Positions 61,743-64,000 of a stretch of 64,000 nt of DNA are shown in pieces; the first letter of the stretch is position 1; each line of letters starts with the position of its first letter. A model generated the notes under the pieces. That model was not told the DNA's origin, ran no database searches, and saw nothing but the letters and a program-made list of their open reading frames with translations. This stretch comes from Pricia mediterranea (lineage in GTDB: Bacteria; Bacteroidota; Bacteroidia; Flavobacteriales; Flavobacteriaceae). Both the position numbers and the translations under genes were made by a program. The DNA is taken from NCBI RefSeq assembly GCF_032248455.1, contig NZ_JAVTTP010000001.1:1858501-1922500 (forward strand). The letters run 5' to 3'.

Positions 61743-61996
61743 GCGACCTAAAACAAGAATTGAAGGAGAAAATTATAGAACAACTAAACCTGGAGGATGT
61801 TGCCATCGAAGAAATCGAGGATTCCGATCCACTATTTGGCGATGGATTGGGACTGGATTCTATTGACGCGCTGGAACTGATCGTGATGCTCGATAAGGAC
61901 TACGGCATCAAATTGGCGGACCCCAAGCAGGGTAAGGCCATATTTGAATCCGTGAATACCATGGCCGGCTATATCAAGGAACACCGTAGCCGATAG
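61739..61996 (+). CDS. Acyl carrier protein (pigment cluster, second)
   Basis: An 85-residue acidic carrier protein. Ser41 in GDGLGLDSIDALELIVML is the phosphopantetheine site (DSI form, more like polyketide and aryl-polyene ACPs than FAS ACP). The N-terminus MSDLKQELKEKIIEQLNLED is a typical helix I. It overlaps the ketosynthase-like gene by 4 bp (ATGA), so the two are made in step. It is followed by 195 bp without an ORF before the next ketosynthase. Confidence 0.94.
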   Translation: MSDLKQELKEKIIEQLNLEDVAIEEIEDSDPLFGDGLGLDSIDALELIVMLDKDYGIKLADPKQGKAIFESVNTMAGYIKEHRSR

Positions 61997-62191
61997 GGTT
62001 TGGACTAGGTGCCCGAACAGCGACTTTAGACGAGGCTGTCCGGCTGATCGGAGTGCGGGCGCCCATGCCGAGCGGAGACAAAATGCTAGTCCCGACGAAT
62101 CGAACGAACCGCCATTTTGCGGTAACCTATCCGCTAGTGATAAACTGGATAAAATTCATTAAACAGCCAAAATAATTTCCTGAATCCAATA

Positions 62192-63529
62192 ATGATAAAC
62201 GGAGTTGCAATAACGGGCATGGGTATCATTTCCGCCATTGGAAACAATGTGGCGGAAAACTATGCGTCACTTGTTGCGGGCAATAAGGGGATTACTAGGA
62301 TATCACAGATCGAGACTATCCATAAGGATGAGATTATGGTCGGGGAAATTGCCGATACCAATCCCGAATTGGAAAAGCGACTGGGCTTTGCTGAAAATGA
62401 GGTTTCCCGCACCGTGTTAATAGGATGCACTGCAGCAGCAGAGGCCGTCTCCCATGCAGGAATCACGGATATCAACGATTTGCGTACCGGGCTGATCTCT
62501 GGTACAACCGTTGGGGGAATGGACAAATCGGAGCAGTATTTCTACGATTATTTTAACCGGCCCGAAGTAAGGCAGCATATTACCGGCCTGCACGCGGGCG
62601 ATTCCACAAAAAAAATAGCGGCGCATTTGGGTCTCGAAGAGAGCTTTGTGACCACGATCAGCACCGCCTGCTCCTCGGCGGCCAATGCCATCATGTTAGG
62701 GGCGCGGATGATACGCTCCGGCCAACTCGATCGGGCCATTGTAGGCGGTACCGACTGCCTTTCAAAATTCACCATTAACGGCTTTAAGACCCTCCTGATC
62801 TTGTCCGATACCTATAGTGCCCCTTTTGACGAAGAACGGAAAGGCCTGAACTTGGGAGAGGCCGCGGCCTACCTGGTGTTGGAGTCCGAAGCGCTTGTCA
62901 AAAAAAGGGATGCATCGGTACTCGGCTATGTGACTGGCTATGGCAATGCCAACGATGCCTACCATCAAACGGCCTCTTCCGAACACGGCGACGGCGCGGT
63001 ACTTGCTATGGAAAAAGCCCTGAAAACAGGGGGACTTCGGGCCTCCGATATCGACTACGTCAACGCACACGGCACGGCAACCCCCAACAATGATCTGTCG
63101 GAGGGACGGGCGCTGATACGGGTTTTTGGCGAGAAAGGAAACGCTAACGGCAATGCTGGCGAGGGCGGTACTGACGGTCGGGGCAACGCTGGCCGCGACA
63201 AAGGGGACAAGCACCTTCATGACAAACTGCGAGGTCTCGGAAAAGGGCCAGGCAATGGCAGCAAGTTCAAAAAAGTTCCCGATTTCAGCTCTACCAAAGC
63301 CTTTACCGGGCACACCTTGGCCGCGGCCGGAGGGGTAGAAGCGGTCTATTCCATATTGGCGCTGCAACACAACACCATTTTTCCGAACCTCAACTATAAA
63401 ACCCCGATGAAAGAATTTGACCTCTCCCCCGTTACCGAGGTCACCAGAAGACCATTACAGCACGTACTTTCGAATTCCTTTGGATTCGGGGGCAATTGTT
63501 CGACCTTGATATTTTCTAAGGAAGTGTGA
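62192..63529 (+). CDS. Beta-ketoacyl-ACP synthase (FabF-type) with inserted Gly/Asn-rich loop
   Basis: A 445-residue condensing enzyme with an intact triad: Cys160 in ISTACSSAANAIMLGARM, His293 in VNAHGTATPNNDLSEGRAL, and His374 in AFTGHTLAAAGGVEAVYSI. It should extend the aryl-primed polyene chain. Residues about 317-360 are an extra loop rich in Gly, Asn, Asp and Lys (NANGNAGEGGTDGRGNAG), set between the first His and the STKAFTGH block, where FabF proteins have a short turn. This makes the protein about 40 residues longer than usual. The loop is in frame and does not touch catalytic motifs. Confidence 0.92.
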   Translation: MINGVAITGMGIISAIGNNVAENYASLVAGNKGITRISQIETIHKDEIMVGEIADTNPELEKRLGFAENEVSRTVLIGCTAAAEAVSHAGITDINDLRTGLISGTTVGGMDKSEQYFYDYFNRPEVRQHITGLHAGDSTKKIAAHLGLEESFVTTISTACSSAANAIMLGARMIRSGQLDRAIVGGTDCLSKFTINGFKTLLILSDTYSAPFDEERKGLNLGEAAAYLVLESEALVKKRDASVLGYVTGYGNANDAYHQTASSEHGDGAVLAMEKALKTGGLRASDIDYVNAHGTATPNNDLSEGRALIRVFGEKGNANGNAGEGGTDGRGNAGRDKGDKHLHDKLRGLGKGPGNGSKFKKVPDFSSTKAFTGHTLAAAGGVEAVYSILALQHNTIFPNLNYKTPMKEFDLSPVTEVTRRPLQHVLSNSFGFGGNCSTLIFSKEV

Positions 63530-63538
63530 CAGGAAGAC

Positions 63539-63761
63539 ATGAAGATCAACAAAGAAAATAAAACGTATTTCGAGCTGACTATTTTAACTACGGTAGCTGA
63601 TACCGACGAGGCTTATTTTCTCAGCAAAAACAACTATTCGGGTGTGGGATTCCGGCCCACCGGTACACGTCCACTTTATGCAAGTTTTCAAACAAAAGGT
63701 TCTGGTAGATGCACAAGCTAAAAACCCCACAATTGCACAGGCAAAACTCCTAAATCTATAA
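63539..63761 (+). pseudogene. Possible frameshifted remnant of a small (cupin-like?) gene
   Basis: Starting 10 bp after the ketosynthase stop, one frame reads MKINKENKTYFELTILTTVA then NNYSGVGFRPTGTRP before turning into nonsense and stopping at 63721. A second frame reads GPPVHVHFMQ over the same DNA and continues FKQKVLVDAQAKNPTIAQAK to a TAA at 63761. The join suggests a small protein with a frameshift near 63670. The PTGTRPP and HVHF-type pieces recall cupin proteins, but the match is weak and the remnant is much shorter than a cupin. It could also be two unrelated short frames. Confidence 0.3.
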
Positions 63762-63778
63762 ATTAATAAACCAAAGTA

Positions 63779-64000
63779 ATGCCCGTTTACATCAACAGCA
63801 CAGGATCTGTTTCCGCTCAGAAGACCTTTGATAGTGCGCTATTTCTGGAGGAAATCGTTCGACATAACGAGACTGTGCTGAACGTCATCGCACCCAATTA
63901 CAAGGAATATATACCTCCTGCGGCGGCACGAAGGATGGCGGAGGGCATCAAGATGAGCACGGTGGCCGCCAAAACGGCAATGACCGAAGCTGCCATGAAA
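63779..64000 (+). CDS. Beta-ketoacyl synthase-like protein of the flexirubin cluster (3' end outside window)
   Basis: The frame is open from the ATG at 63779 to the right edge (74 codons). The N-terminus reads MPVYINSTGSVSAQKTFDSA, then YKEYIPPAAARRMAEGIKMS and TVAAKTAMTEAAMK. The YxxYIPPxxxRRM pattern followed by the KM-x-TxAAKTAM helix is the start of the ketosynthase / chain-length-factor-like proteins found in flexirubin and aryl-polyene loci. Whether it keeps the catalytic Cys cannot be seen. It shows that the cluster continues to the right. Confidence 0.75.
   Translation, partial: MPVYINSTGSVSAQKTFDSALFLEEIVRHNETVLNVIAPNYKEYIPPAAARRMAEGIKMSTVAAKTAMTEAAMK

Overview
The window comes from the chromosome of a member of the Bacteroidetes, most probably a marine Flavobacteriaceae (Zobellia/Maribacter/Arenibacter-like). 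The evidence is a SusC/SusD outer-membrane pair, a type IX secretion C-terminal domain on a DUF1501 protein, an L21 ribosomal protein with a helix-hairpin-helix tail, several lineage-typical DUF proteins (DUF4301, DUF4199, DUF1800), TAnnTTTG-type promoter boxes, few Shine-Dalgarno sequences, and a flexirubin/dialkylresorcinol pigment locus. The placement rests on recognised protein families; no database search was possible. No rRNA, tRNA, CRISPR array or transposase gene was seen.

Left part (1-24998). A leftward operon carries a phosphopantetheinyl transferase, a two-helix membrane protein, a thiamine-binding protein, a PnuC-type transporter, a NadR-like kinase and a DUF4301 protein that runs off the left edge. 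It diverges from ahcY (S-adenosylhomocysteine hydrolase). A perfect bidirectional terminator separates ahcY from rplU-rpmA, which have a well-formed promoter. Next come a DUF4199 membrane protein, a catalytic/non-catalytic M16 peptidase pair, a decayed exonuclease/endonuclease/phosphatase gene, a secreted CocE/NonD hydrolase, a thioredoxin-like secreted protein, an ACT-like protein and a YraN homologue. Then follow the DUF1800-DUF1501 pair, metG (with two in-frame copies of an interspersed palindromic repeat), tex and a histone-deacetylase-family enzyme.

Middle part (25141-42716). A PAP2 phosphatase and an S9 prolyl-oligopeptidase-type peptidase precede a nutrient-uptake locus: susC, susD, then two giant tandem paralogous lipoproteins built of FG-GAP/VCBS repeats around an ASPIC/UnbV domain, and a secreted beta-lactamase-fold hydrolase. 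There are no recognisable glycoside hydrolases, so the substrate is unknown. An AT-rich ORF without an ATG (probably a 5'-truncated gene) closes the region.

Right part (42874-64000, continuing past the edge). This is a flexirubin-type aryl-polyene / dialkylresorcinol biosynthetic cluster. It holds a divergent halogenase-family flavoenzyme, tyrosine ammonia-lyase (aryl starter), a FabG-like reductase, two ACPs, several ketosynthases and ketosynthase-like proteins, two hotdog dehydratases, a thioesterase, an LpxL-type acyltransferase, DarA and DarB homologues (dialkylresorcinol half), a BtrH-type acyltransferase, a two-gene ABC transporter, a methyltransferase, and small or unassigned genes (a WG-repeat protein, a 133-residue protein). 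In the inferred scheme TAL makes p-coumarate, which is loaded on an ACP and extended through KS/KR/DH cycles to an aryl polyene. DarB/DarA make the dialkylresorcinol, the acyltransferases join the two, and tailoring enzymes methylate or halogenate the ring. A YafQ-type toxin-antitoxin module lies in the opposite orientation inside this cluster and splits it in two.
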